In this document: positions 26,926-35,342 of the stretch, piece by piece
How positions within the stretch are numbered: position 1 is the stretch's first letter
How the letters are laid out: each line of letters opens with the position of its first letter
NCBI GenBank assembly: GCA_945862065.1
Contig: CAMAWT010000014.1
Coordinates: 10,676-74,675 of the forward strand
Length of the DNA: 64,000 nt
Reading direction: 5' to 3'
DNA from: Flavobacterium psychrophilum
Lineage (GTDB): Bacteria > Bacteroidota > Bacteroidia > Flavobacteriales > Flavobacteriaceae
Notes under the pieces: model-generated
The model's database searches: none
Told to the model about the DNA's origin: nothing
Seen by the model: the letters and a program-made list of their open reading frames with translations, nothing else
Position numbers and translations under genes: made by a program

Positions 26926-27210
26926 ATGGAAATTAAAGATAATACTTTTTCAAGACAATTTGAAACATTGGTTGAAGACAAACTTATTTCGGTAGAATAT
27001 TCGTTTCAAGAAAAGAAGATTTTTTTGACACGAATTAATGTTCCTGATGGTTTTACTGATGAAAACTTCATCAATGATCTATTGAAAAACCTGATGGAAA
27101 TTGCTTACGAACGAAAACTTAAAGTCGTTCCTATTTTACCTAAAATTGCTTTATTTTTTAGAAAGAATAAAATGTATCATGACTTGTTGCCGCCGGGAAT
27201 AAAATTATAG
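26926..27210 (+). CDS. GNAT-like N-acetyltransferase, YjdJ type
   Basis: 94 residues matching the short, minimal GNAT family. The pattern NVPDGFTDENFINDLL ... AYERKLKVVPILPKIALFFRKN ... YHDLL is typical of YjdJ-type proteins, in which helix and CoA-binding strands are kept but the usual acetyltransferase is cut down. Substrate unknown. Nothing recognisable lies in the 235 bases after it. Confidence 0.75.
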   Translation: MEIKDNTFSRQFETLVEDKLISVEYSFQEKKIFLTRINVPDGFTDENFINDLLKNLMEIAYERKLKVVPILPKIALFFRKNKMYHDLLPPGIKL

Positions 27211-27445
27211 AAGGATTTAAAACACGAATTTAACAAATTTGCACAAATCTTAATGTCTCTTAATTTCTTACTATTTTAAAATTAAATCTATTTTTTGAAC
27301 CATTAAGAAATTAAGGTTTATTTAGTTAGAAACTTATTTGAGATTCTATTTTAATAAATAAGGTATAGATTACGTTTTATCAACTTACAAAATTAATAAA
27401 CTTCATATACATTATTAAACTTTATAAACCCTTTTAATCCATACC

Positions 27446-28765
27446 TCAATCTAAAAATTGTATACGTACGCTTCCGTCTTCGTCAATATTGGTTAGGGTT
27501 ACTTGGCGTAATGTGTTGCTTAACTCAGGATTCCAAGGGGTTTTTACTTTCACATAATTTTCGGTAAAACCGTGAATGTAGCCCTCTTTATTTTCGGTTT
27601 CAAAAAGTACTTTTCGGGTCGTACCCATTTGACTTTCGTAAAAAGCACGGCGTTTTTTTACAGACAAACCACGCAACATTTTACTTCGTTTGGCACGAAC
27701 ATTGGCAGGAACGACGCCGTCTAGCGAGATTGCTTCGGTGTTATCCCTTTCAGAATAAGTGAAAACGTGCAGATATGATATGTCGAGGTCGTTTAAAAAA
27801 TGGTAGGTTTCCAGGAAATGCGCATCGGTTTCGCCCGGAAAACCAACAATAACATCCACACCAATGCAGGCGTGCGGCATCACTTGGCGGATGTTTTGCA
27901 CCCTGTCAACATAAACCTCACGCAGGTAACGACGCTTCATTTTTTTGAGAATTTCGTTGCTGCCACTTTGAAGCGGAATATGAAAATGGGGTACAAATGT
28001 GCGACTTTGCGCAACAAAATGAATGGTTTCGTTTTTCAATAAATTGGGTTCAATAGACGAAATTCGAAGGCGTTCTACCCCTTCCACTTGGTCGAGTGCT
28101 TGCACCAAATCCAGAAACGTATGTTCGTGTTTTTTATTTCCAAATTCGCCTTTGCCATAATCGCCTATGTTTACGCCAGTTAGCACAATTTCTTTGATGT
28201 TTTGCTTCGAAATTTCGTAAGCTTTTTTCAGCACGTTTTCTAGTGCATCACTTCGCGAAATTCCTCTGGCAAGCGGAATTGTGCAATAGGTACATTTGTA
28301 GTCGCAACCGTCTTGCACCTTCAAAAAAGCGCGCGTTCTGTCGCCTATAGAGTAGCTGCCCACATAAAAATCGGCTTCTTCAATCTCGCACGAATGCACC
28401 TCTCCCTTATCGTTTTTGGTCAAGTCGTTGATGTAATCGGTAATTTTAAATTTTTCAGTAGCGCCCAAAACCAAGTCCACACCGTCCACATTGGCAAGCT
28501 CCTCGGGCTTTAGCTGGGCATAGCACCCCACGGCGGCAACAAAGGCATTTGGGTTATTTTTGAGCGCTTTTTTCACAATTTGCTTAAACTGTTTGTCGGC
28601 ATTATCCGTCACAGAGCAGGTATTAATCACATACATATCCGCCGAATCTTCAAAATCGACACGTTCAAAACCTTCGTTGATAAAATCGCGCGCTATGGTC
28701 GATGTTTCGGAGAAATTCAGCTTACAGCCCAACGTATAAAAGGCTACTTTTTTATTTTTTTCCAT
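27446..28765 (-). CDS. mtaB: tRNA t6A37 methylthiotransferase
   Basis: 439 residues with the three domains of the methylthiotransferases. The UPF0004 domain has Cys residues in TLGCKLN, NTCSVT and AVGCYAQ, which hold one iron-sulfur cluster. The radical-SAM motif is CDYKCTYC near residue 153, and a C-terminal TRAM domain follows. It adds a methylthio group to t6A37 in ANN-decoding tRNAs. It resembles MtaB/YqeV more than MiaB or RimO. Monocistronic by spacing. Confidence 0.92.
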   Translation of the reverse strand: MEKNKKVAFYTLGCKLNFSETSTIARDFINEGFERVDFEDSADMYVINTCSVTDNADKQFKQIVKKALKNNPNAFVAAVGCYAQLKPEELANVDGVDLVLGATEKFKITDYINDLTKNDKGEVHSCEIEEADFYVGSYSIGDRTRAFLKVQDGCDYKCTYCTIPLARGISRSDALENVLKKAYEISKQNIKEIVLTGVNIGDYGKGEFGNKKHEHTFLDLVQALDQVEGVERLRISSIEPNLLKNETIHFVAQSRTFVPHFHIPLQSGSNEILKKMKRRYLREVYVDRVQNIRQVMPHACIGVDVIVGFPGETDAHFLETYHFLNDLDISYLHVFTYSERDNTEAISLDGVVPANVRAKRSKMLRGLSVKKRRAFYESQMGTTRKVLFETENKEGYIHGFTENYVKVKTPWNPELSNTLRQVTLTNIDEDGSVRIQFLD

Positions 28766-28865
28766 AGTAAAACTCCATTAATGAAATCGTTGTCAAAAAA
28801 TAGAGTGCGCAAAGATAAGGAAATAAATAATTTGAAAATTTGAAAATGTATCTATTTTAAAATTT

Positions 28866-28990
28866 GGAGCAAGACAATCACGTCCAACAGGAGTTTTGTC
28901 CTGCTTTCGCCTTTATCTCCTTCGCCCTACGGGACTTCAGGAGGATATCGGCTCTATCAGGGCTAAAATCGACGAGTAGATTTTCAGAAG
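28866..28990 (-). repeat. structured dispersed repeat, copy E
   Basis: Minus-oriented, with the CTCCT/AGGAG stem class and CCTG/CAGG outer pair. The left end (minus CTTCTGAAAATC) matches copy F rather than B and C. It fills most of the gap between mtaB and the frameshifted gene. Confidence 0.85.
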
Positions 28991-29028
28991 AAAAGTTGCA
29001 GAGTTTCTAAATTTGATCTATTTTTGAG

Positions 29029-29512
29029 TTAAAAATTAGATTTGTTTGGAGAAATATTCAATAAACTAGTAAATTTTCTTATTATTGAATCTAAAGAGAG
29101 TTTGAAAAAAAATCCAAGTAATACGAATCGTAAAAGTCCAATAAGCATAATCAATGGTATTAACATTCCAAAAGCTTTTGGAAAACCAATTCTAAAAACA
29201 TTGAAAGATATGCCAACCAAACTAAACACAAATAGTATAGCTATTAATATTTTGAAAGGTTTATTTATTTCTGCAATAACATTAACAGAATCATCTGAAA
29301 AACCACCTTTCAATACTGTAAACGCACCAATACCTGCCTCAGAACCAATAATTTCAAAGTGGTTTCCATTGATTCTTCCAATGAATTCTTTATTTGTTAA
29401 ATGTTGTTGAAAGAGTTTCTTTTTCAAAAGTTTTTAACTTTAATAATTCAATATACTTTTCAGGATTTTCTGTTAATTCAATTTTATAATTCTTAGTCGG
29501 AAATATTTTCAT
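29029..29512 (-). pseudogene. frameshifted gene for a small two-helix membrane protein
   Basis: The first frame starts at ATG 29512 (MKIFPTKNYKIELTENPEKY) and closes after about 40 codons. From about 29427 a second frame continues in the same sense, KLFQQHLTNKEFIGRINGNH, with two hydrophobic segments and a charged tail, to 29029. The second frame has no good ATG (only a TTG), and the two pieces join naturally near TLFQQHLTNK. A single base change in the A-rich GAAAAAGAAACTC tract would restore one protein of about 160 residues. It is either a real pseudogene or a sequencing error. Function unknown. Confidence 0.55.
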
Positions 29513-29734
29513 AAATTTTATATTTTAAAATTTAACACATCATCAAACGATTAAAACTTACTTTTAGTGGAAACTATATTTCATAATGATTTTCCTATTT
29601 GGCAAATAGCTTAAAACACAACAAGTGTTTTGGTATATTTTATTCAAAAATAAGTAAATAAGTTTTATCTTTTTCTTTTTTTATCGCAAAGGCGCAAAGT
29701 TTTAACTTTGAATCTTTGCAACTCAACAAAATAT

Positions 29735-29854
29735 CTTCTGAAATCTATACTTCGATTTTAGCCCCGATTGAACCGATATCCTTGCGTAGTTTACGGAGCA
29801 AGATAAAGGTGAAAGCGGGACTAGATATCTTTTGAAATGGATTGGTGTGCTTCT
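29735..29854 (+). repeat. structured dispersed repeat, copy F
   Basis: CTTCTGAAATC left end, TAGCCCCGATTGAACCGATA, stem CTTGC...GCAAG, AAAGGTGAAAGCGGGAC, right end GTGTGCTTCTAA. Outer pair CCCG/CGGG. The inner pair is ACC/GGT where the others have GCC/GGC, a second compensated change. Its right end overlaps the stop codon of the minus-strand gene at 29853. Apart from this, the gap 29513-29734 shows nothing. Confidence 0.85.
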
Positions 29855-31031
29855 AAAAATTCTGACGCCACTTTTTGGTCTCTTCAAAAACGTGTTCCAA
29901 AATTTTGGCGTCTTCTTCTGTGAAGTCCACATGGCGGCGCAACATGACTACTTTGGCTACTTCAAACGCTTTTTTTGTTAAATAGGTGGTGAAGCCGCTG
30001 GCGCCTCCCCAAGAAAAACTTGGTACAAAATTTCTAGGAAATCCGCTGCCAAAAATGTTGGCGCTCACTCCTACCACGGTGCCTGTGTTGAACATGGTGT
30101 TGATGCCGCACTTGCTGTGATCGCCCATCATCAATCCGCAAAATTGAAGCCCGGTTTTGGCGAAATTTTCGGTTTCATAGCTCCACAATTTTACTTCTTC
30201 GTAGTTGTTTTTTAGGTTTGAGTTGTTGCTGTCGGCACCAATATTGCACCATTCGCCAAGAACTGAATTTCCAAGAAAACCATCGTGCCCTTTGTTGGAA
30301 TATCCAAAAAGTACCGAGTTATTTACTTCGCCCCCTATACGGCAGTGCGGCCCAACGGTGGTGGCGCCATATACTTTGGTTGCCAATTTTACTTGGGCTT
30401 CTTCGCACAAAGCAAAAGGTCCTCTAATGACTGAGCCTTCCATTATTTCGGCATTTTTTCCAATATAGATTGGACCCGTTGAAGCATTTAATGTTACAAA
30501 TTCGAGTTTGGCACCTTCTTCAATAAAGATGTTTTCGGGAGCAATAACATTAACCGATTTTGGGATAGGTTGCGAGGTTCTATCGGCAGTGATAAGTTCA
30601 AAATCTTCTCGGATGGCTTGGTCGTTTTTTGAAAATATATCCCAAGTATGTGCTATTTTGATGCAGTTGCTATCAAAATCAATAATTTCGTAAGTATCAA
30701 AATCAATTTCTTCTTGGGTGTCATTGGTGAAAAAAGCGACTACTTCATCGCCTGCAAAAATGGCTTGATTGGATTTCAAGTTTTGTACCAATGAAACTAA
30801 TTTACGATTGGGAACAAATGCTGCATTAATCATGATGTTTTCTTCCATTTCAACCATCGGGAATTTTTCAGAAAGATATTCTTCTGTCAAAGTGGTTGTG
30901 GTGGTACCCAATTGGGTTTCCCATTTTTCTCTAATAGTCAAAATTCCAATTCTAATATCGGCAACTGGTCTGGTAAAAGTGAACGGTAAAAGTGCATTTC
31001 TTACGGTTCCGTCAAAAAGTATGTAGTTCAT
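29853..31031 (-). CDS. GlmU-related putative sugar nucleotidyltransferase
   Basis: 392 residues. The N-terminal half starts MNYILFDGTVRNALLPFTFT, a degenerate nucleotidyltransferase beginning without the usual GGxGTRL loop. The C-terminal half is a left-handed beta-helix with hexapeptide repeats (IYIGKNAEIMEGSVIRGPF, VYGATTVGPHCRIGG). Proteins of this type are widespread in Bacteroidetes and annotated as GlmU-family; the changed start motif leaves its activity uncertain. The stop codon lies in the end of repeat copy F. Confidence 0.8.
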   Translation of the reverse strand: MNYILFDGTVRNALLPFTFTRPVADIRIGILTIREKWETQLGTTTTTLTEEYLSEKFPMVEMEENIMINAAFVPNRKLVSLVQNLKSNQAIFAGDEVVAFFTNDTQEEIDFDTYEIIDFDSNCIKIAHTWDIFSKNDQAIREDFELITADRTSQPIPKSVNVIAPENIFIEEGAKLEFVTLNASTGPIYIGKNAEIMEGSVIRGPFALCEEAQVKLATKVYGATTVGPHCRIGGEVNNSVLFGYSNKGHDGFLGNSVLGEWCNIGADSNNSNLKNNYEEVKLWSYETENFAKTGLQFCGLMMGDHSKCGINTMFNTGTVVGVSANIFGSGFPRNFVPSFSWGGASGFTTYLTKKAFEVAKVVMLRRHVDFTEEDAKILEHVFEETKKWRQNF

Positions 31032-31104
31032 TTTATAACAATTGAAAAGACAAATTGAAATTGTCTGTACATTTAGGTTTCAAAGTTACAAAAGTTTAAG
31101 ACAT

Positions 31105-31130
31105 AAAAAAACCTTCCGAAGAGGAAGGTT
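31105..31130 (-). terminator. terminator after rpmE2
   Basis: ACCTTCC/GGAAGGT stem (31111-31129) with T run on the minus strand at 31105-31110, 27 bases after the rpmE2 stop. Confidence 0.85.
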
Positions 31131-31156
31131 TTAATGTATTTGAACACGTACTACGA

Positions 31157-31408
31157 TTATTTACCGTGTTTAGCGTATTTAGTTTTGAACTTGTCAATAC
31201 GTCCTGCAGTATCGATAAGTTTTGATTTACCTGTGTAAAATGGGTGAGATGTTCTAGAGATTTCCATTTTGAAAACTGGATATTCAACTCCTTCGTGAGT
31301 GATTGTTTCTTTAGTTTCTACTGTAGATTTTGTGATAAAAACGTCATCGTTTGACATGTCTTTGAATGCTACTAATCTGTAATTTTCTGGGTGAATTCCT
31401 TGTTTCAT
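31157..31408 (-). CDS. rpmE2: 50S ribosomal protein bL31, type B
   Basis: 83 residues: [19 protein letters not shown], then [20 protein letters not shown] and [15 protein letters not shown]. Lacks the zinc-ligand cysteines of type A L31, so it is the zinc-independent form. It has its own promoter and terminator. Confidence 0.97.
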   Translation of the reverse strand: MKQGIHPENYRLVAFKDMSNDDVFITKSTVETKETITHEGVEYPVFKMEISRTSHPFYTGKSKLIDTAGRIDKFKTKYAKHGK

Positions 31409-31514
31409 TTTTGTAAATCTTTATTTGTTTGTGAAGTAACGTATCTTGATGCTTTTACTTAAAAAGGTATCGACTTGCTACAACTTTTATTACTATTATT
31501 TTAATTTCAGTTTG

Positions 31515-31543
31515 CAAAAGTACACTATTATTTTAAATTTCAA
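31515..31543 (-). promoter_or_regulatory. rpmE2 promoter
   Basis: Minus strand TTG (31543-31541), 18 bases, TACTTTTG (31522-31515). Close consensus match about 110 bases before the rpmE2 ATG, so a fairly long leader, which might carry regulation by a ribosomal protein. Confidence 0.65.
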
Positions 31544-31592
31544 ATAATAAGATGTAGTTTTTTTTCAATAATACTACAAAAAAAATATAGCG

Positions 31593-31620
31593 TTGATTAT
31601 TTCTAGAATTGCTATATTTG
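31593..31620 (+). promoter_or_regulatory. promoter for the DUF4199-glycosyltransferase pair
   Basis: TTG (31593-31595), 17 bases, TATATTTG (31613-31620), 26 bases before the ATG at 31647. Confidence 0.75.
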
Positions 31621-31646
31621 TGGATTAATTCTAATAAATTATAATC

Positions 31647-32174
31647 ATGAATGAGAACATTAAAAAAAATGGAATTACTTTCGGAGTTATCTCTGGTTTA
31701 ATTTCGGTATTTATCACAACCATAATGTATGCTATCAATATAGAATTGTTTACTAAATGGTGGATTGGTGTCCTAAGTATATTAATCAGCTTAATTCTTT
31801 CTATTGTATTAATGACTAAAACAAAAAGAGAAGTTGCAGATGATTTTACATTTAAAAATGCTTTTACTACGTATTTCATTTACACTGTAATTGGTATTTT
31901 TATTTCTGTGTTTTTTAACGTTCTTCTCTTCAATGTAATTGATACAGAGGCTAAAATAACTATTAAAGAAATGACAATGAAGTTTTCTGTTGAGATTATG
32001 GAAAAATTCAATACACCAAAAGATAAAATGAATGAGGCTATTCTTCAAATGGAAAATACTGACCAATTTGGAGTACTTGAACAAATCAAAGGAATGTTTT
32101 TTGCAATAGCATTTAGTAGCCTTTTTGGATTATTACTTGCCGCAATTTTCAAAACTAAAACTACTTATAAATAA
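31647..32174 (+). CDS. DUF4199 membrane protein
   Basis: 175 residues with four hydrophobic segments (about 12-30, 36-53, 75-95, 150-168) and the loop pattern of DUF4199, a Bacteroidetes family of unknown role. It is followed 2 bases later by a GtrB-like glycosyltransferase. This DUF4199-GT2 pairing suggests a joint job in envelope glycolipid handling, but the role is not established. Confidence 0.8.
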   Translation: MNENIKKNGITFGVISGLISVFITTIMYAINIELFTKWWIGVLSILISLILSIVLMTKTKREVADDFTFKNAFTTYFIYTVIGIFISVFFNVLLFNVIDTEAKITIKEMTMKFSVEIMEKFNTPKDKMNEAILQMENTDQFGVLEQIKGMFFAIAFSSLFGLLLAAIFKTKTTYK

Positions 32175-32176
32175 TA

Positions 32177-33130
32177 GTGAACTTATCCATAATAATACCC
32201 CTATTAAACGAACAAGAATCGTTACCCGAATTGCATGCCTGGATTGTGCGTGTGATGCAAGCCAATCACTATTCGTATGAAATTCTGTTCATTGACGACG
32301 GAAGTACCGATGCTTCTTGGGAGGTTATTGAACAATTACAATCAGAAAATTCGAATGTAAAAGGTATTCGTTTTTTAAGAAATTACGGTAAATCACAAGC
32401 GCTGCATGCTGGTTTTGCCAGAGCAAATGGCGATGTTGTCATTACGATGGATGCCGATTTGCAAGATAGTCCTGATGAGATTCCAGGTTTATTGGAAATG
32501 ATAACCAATCAAAATTATGATTTGGTTTCTGGTTGGAAGAAGAAAAGATACGATTCTGTGGTTGCCAAAAATATTCCATCTAAATTATTCAATTGGGCGG
32601 CTCGAAAAACATCTGGAGTGCATTTGAATGATTTTAATTGTGGATTGAAAGCTTATAAAAATATTGTTGTTAAAAATGTGGAAGTATCGGGCGAAATGCA
32701 CCGTTACATTCCTGTTTTGGCAAAAAATGCTGGTTTCGGAAAAATTGGCGAAAAAGTAGTGATTCACCAAGCAAGAAAATATGGTGAGTCGAAATTTGGA
32801 ATGAGCCGTTTCATTAACGGATTTTTGGATTTAATAACGATTTGGTTTTTATCACGTTATGGCAAACGTCCGATGCACTTTTTTGGAGCAGCTGGGGTGA
32901 TAATGTTCATTATTGGATTTATTTCTACTTCTTTTATCATTATTTTTAAATTAACCAAATTGTTTGTTTTTAATGAAACCACAATATTGGTTGCTCAAAA
33001 TCCGCTTTTTTATATTGCCTTAACCTCAATGATTATTGGGTCACAGTTGTTTTTGGCAGGTTTTTTGGGCGAAATAATTCTTAGAACAAAAAGTAACGAA
33101 GAACGATACAAAATTGCGAATGAGATATAA
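32177..33130 (+). CDS. GtrB-like polyprenyl-phosphate glycosyltransferase
   Basis: 317 residues starting at a GTG (MNLSIIIPLLNEQESLPEL). A GT2 domain has IDDGSTD near residue 35 and MDADLQDSPDE near residue 92, followed by two C-terminal membrane helices (FGAAGVIMFIIGFIS and PLFYIALTSMIIGSQLFLAG). This is the GtrB/DPMS layout: makes polyprenyl-phosphate-glucose or -mannose at the inner face. The GTG is the only good start, directly after the upstream stop. Confidence 0.88.
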   Translation: MNLSIIIPLLNEQESLPELHAWIVRVMQANHYSYEILFIDDGSTDASWEVIEQLQSENSNVKGIRFLRNYGKSQALHAGFARANGDVVITMDADLQDSPDEIPGLLEMITNQNYDLVSGWKKKRYDSVVAKNIPSKLFNWAARKTSGVHLNDFNCGLKAYKNIVVKNVEVSGEMHRYIPVLAKNAGFGKIGEKVVIHQARKYGESKFGMSRFINGFLDLITIWFLSRYGKRPMHFFGAAGVIMFIIGFISTSFIIIFKLTKLFVFNETTILVAQNPLFYIALTSMIIGSQLFLAGFLGEIILRTKSNEERYKIANEI

Positions 33131-33148
33131 TCCTTTTAAAATATTTAT

Positions 33149-33358
33149 ATGCCAAAATTTGAAATTATTACCCAAAAAATTATTGAAATTAGAGGTCACA
33201 AAGTAGTGCTCGATTTTGAATTAGCCGAATTATATGAAACGGAAACAAGAACATTAAAACAAGCTGTAAGAAGAAACAGCAATTGGTTTCCTGAGGATTT
33301 TATGTTTGAGTTGACCAATGATGAAATGTACCATTTGGTATCACAATTTGTGAATTAA
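33149..33358 (+). pseudogene. ORF6N-domain protein, N-terminal fragment
   Basis: 69 residues that match the beginning of ORF6N/KilA-N-type DNA-binding proteins: [20 protein letters not shown], then [21 protein letters not shown]. Complete members have about 170 residues or more. The frame stops at 33356 just before structured repeat G, so the C-terminal part has been lost, probably when the repeat or a deletion came in. Such genes are usually phage- or mobile-element-derived. Confidence 0.75.
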
Positions 33359-33399
33359 AAAGTAGAAGAGGTCAACATTCAAAAAATTGTATTTTGGGC

Positions 33400-33552
33400 G
33401 GGATTTTTTAGCCCAGATTGAAGTGGAAAGCCTTGCGAACATAAAAGCTATTTTTTCTTGGTGAAAAAACAGCGACGCCAGGAGCTCGTTTTGTGCCAAA
33501 GAAAAAAAGCTTTTATGGAGCAAGCTTGCAACGGAAAGCTGGATTGGCTTCT
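33400..33552 (+). repeat. structured dispersed repeat, copy G (long-stem variant)
   Basis: Same flanks: TAGCCCAGATTGAAGTGG on the left, AACGGAAAGCTGGATTGGCT on the right. The outer pair is CCAG/CTGG, a third compensated version. The centre is longer: CTTGC (33432-33436) with GCAAG (33520-33524), then CATAAAAGCT (33440-33449) with AGCTTTTATG (33508-33517), and a further T-rich/A-rich stem inside. The whole can fold into one long hairpin. Confidence 0.8.
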
Positions 33553-33611
33553 GAAAATAAAAAAAAATCTGGTTTTGTGTTATTAAAAATTAGTTAGATA
33601 GAATAATAAAA

Positions 33612-35342
33612 ATGGAAATTAAACAAGTAATTTTAGACAAAATAAACGAATGGCTATTGCCGAATTTTGACCAACAAACGCAAGACGTGATAATGGAAAT
33701 GATGCACTCCAATCCGAAGGAATTGGAAGATAGTTTCTACAAAAATTTGGAGTTTGGAACGGGCGGAATGCGCGGAATTATGGGCGTTGGAACCAACCGT
33801 ATCAACAAATATACGTTGGGTAAAAACACGCAAGGTTTGTCTAACTATTTAAAAAAAGTGTTTACAAATGAGGCAATTAGTGTGGCTATTGCTTATGATT
33901 GCCGTCATAATAGCGACACTTTGGCCAAGGTAGTAGCTGATGTGTTTTCTGCCAATGGGGTTCAAGTGTTTTTGTTTTCGGATATGCGAACTACGCCTGA
34001 ATTGTCATTTGCTTTAAAGCACTTGAATTGCCATGCTGGAATTGTGTTGACAGCATCGCACAACCCGCCAGAATACAACGGATACAAAGTATATTGGCAA
34101 GATGGCGGGCAATTGGTTCCGCCGCAAGATGGCGAGATTATTCAGTTGATTGAAGCATTGAATTATGATGAAATTAAATTTGAAGCCAACGAAAATTTGA
34201 TTCAATATATAGGAGAAGAAGTGGATGCAGCTTTTCATCAATCAACTATTGAAAACGCGAGTTTTAAATCGACACCAGCTGTTGCAAAGGAAAACTTAAA
34301 AATTGTATTTACATCGCTTCACGGAACTTCGATTAAATCGATTCCAACTGTTTTGGCGCAAGTTGGTTACACGCAAGTTAATATTGTAAAGGAACAAGCC
34401 GAACCGAATGGCAATTTTCCTACGGTGAAATCACCCAACCCAGAAGAGCCTGAAGCCTTGACGATGGCCATGGCATTAGCGGAAGCCACACAAGCAGATA
34501 TTGTTATTGGTACAGACCCAGATTCTGACCGATTGGGTGTTGCTGTGCGAGATACTGAAGGTAAAATGACATTGTTAAATGGTAATCAGACGATGATTAT
34601 TATGACGGCATTTTTATTGGAACAATGGAAGCGTGCCGATAAAATTACTGGAACTGAATTTGTAGGCTCTACGATTGTTTCGACTCCGATGATGGTTGAA
34701 TTGGCAACGGCTTATGGCATTGAATGTAAGGTGGGATTGACTGGTTTTAAATGGATTGCCAAAATGATTAAAGATTTTCCGGATCAAAAATTTATTGGTG
34801 GTGGAGAAGAAAGTTATGGATATATGGTTGGCGATGCCGTGCGAGATAAAGATGCGGTTGGTGCCTCACTTTTGGTGTGCGAAATTGCCGCATTGGCGAA
34901 AGCTTCTGGAAGTTCATTATATCAAGAATTATTGAATTTGTATGTAGATTTTGGATGTTACAAAGAGCATTTAATTTCACTTACCAAAAAAGGCATTGAT
35001 GGATTGGCAGAAATCAATCAGATGATGGTTGACTTGCGAGAAAATCCGGTGGATGAAATTGATGGTCAACGCGTGGTTTGCATTGATGACTATGAAAATT
35101 CGACTTCATGGAATCGAATTACCAACGAAATTGAGCTTATTTCTATCCCGAAATCGAATGTGTTGATATACTATTTGGAAGATGGGTCTAAAATTTGCGC
35201 ACGTCCAAGTGGCACTGAACCAAAAATTAAATTCTATTTTAGTGTGCAAACCTCGTTGGATAATGTGGAAAATTTTAAAGAAGTTGAAGCAGCATTAGAT
35301 CAAAAAATTAAAAACATAATAGCAGCAATGCGCCTACACTAA
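33612..35342 (+). CDS. phosphoglucomutase/phosphomannomutase family enzyme
   Basis: 576 residues of the alpha-D-phosphohexomutase superfamily. The active-site phosphoserine is in TASHNPPEYNGYK near residue 147, the metal loop is GTDPDSDRLGVAV near residue 300, the sugar-binding loop is GGGEESYGYM near residue 395, and the phosphate-binding loop RPSGTEPKIKFY is at the C-terminus. It interconverts hexose 1- and 6-phosphates. The length and the N-terminal MMHSNPKELEDSFYKNLEF fit the PgcA/PGM2-like type. The stop overlaps the next ATG by one base. Confidence 0.92.
   Translation: MEIKQVILDKINEWLLPNFDQQTQDVIMEMMHSNPKELEDSFYKNLEFGTGGMRGIMGVGTNRINKYTLGKNTQGLSNYLKKVFTNEAISVAIAYDCRHNSDTLAKVVADVFSANGVQVFLFSDMRTTPELSFALKHLNCHAGIVLTASHNPPEYNGYKVYWQDGGQLVPPQDGEIIQLIEALNYDEIKFEANENLIQYIGEEVDAAFHQSTIENASFKSTPAVAKENLKIVFTSLHGTSIKSIPTVLAQVGYTQVNIVKEQAEPNGNFPTVKSPNPEEPEALTMAMALAEATQADIVIGTDPDSDRLGVAVRDTEGKMTLLNGNQTMIIMTAFLLEQWKRADKITGTEFVGSTIVSTPMMVELATAYGIECKVGLTGFKWIAKMIKDFPDQKFIGGGEESYGYMVGDAVRDKDAVGASLLVCEIAALAKASGSSLYQELLNLYVDFGCYKEHLISLTKKGIDGLAEINQMMVDLRENPVDEIDGQRVVCIDDYENSTSWNRITNEIELISIPKSNVLIYYLEDGSKICARPSGTEPKIKFYFSVQTSLDNVENFKEVEAALDQKIKNIIAAMRLH

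Noticed and set aside
27211..27445. Possible ncRNA in the gap before mtaB
   Set aside because: The sequence is AT-rich with loose ACCATTAAGAAATTAAG-like repeats but no stable stem, promoter or terminator that I can support.
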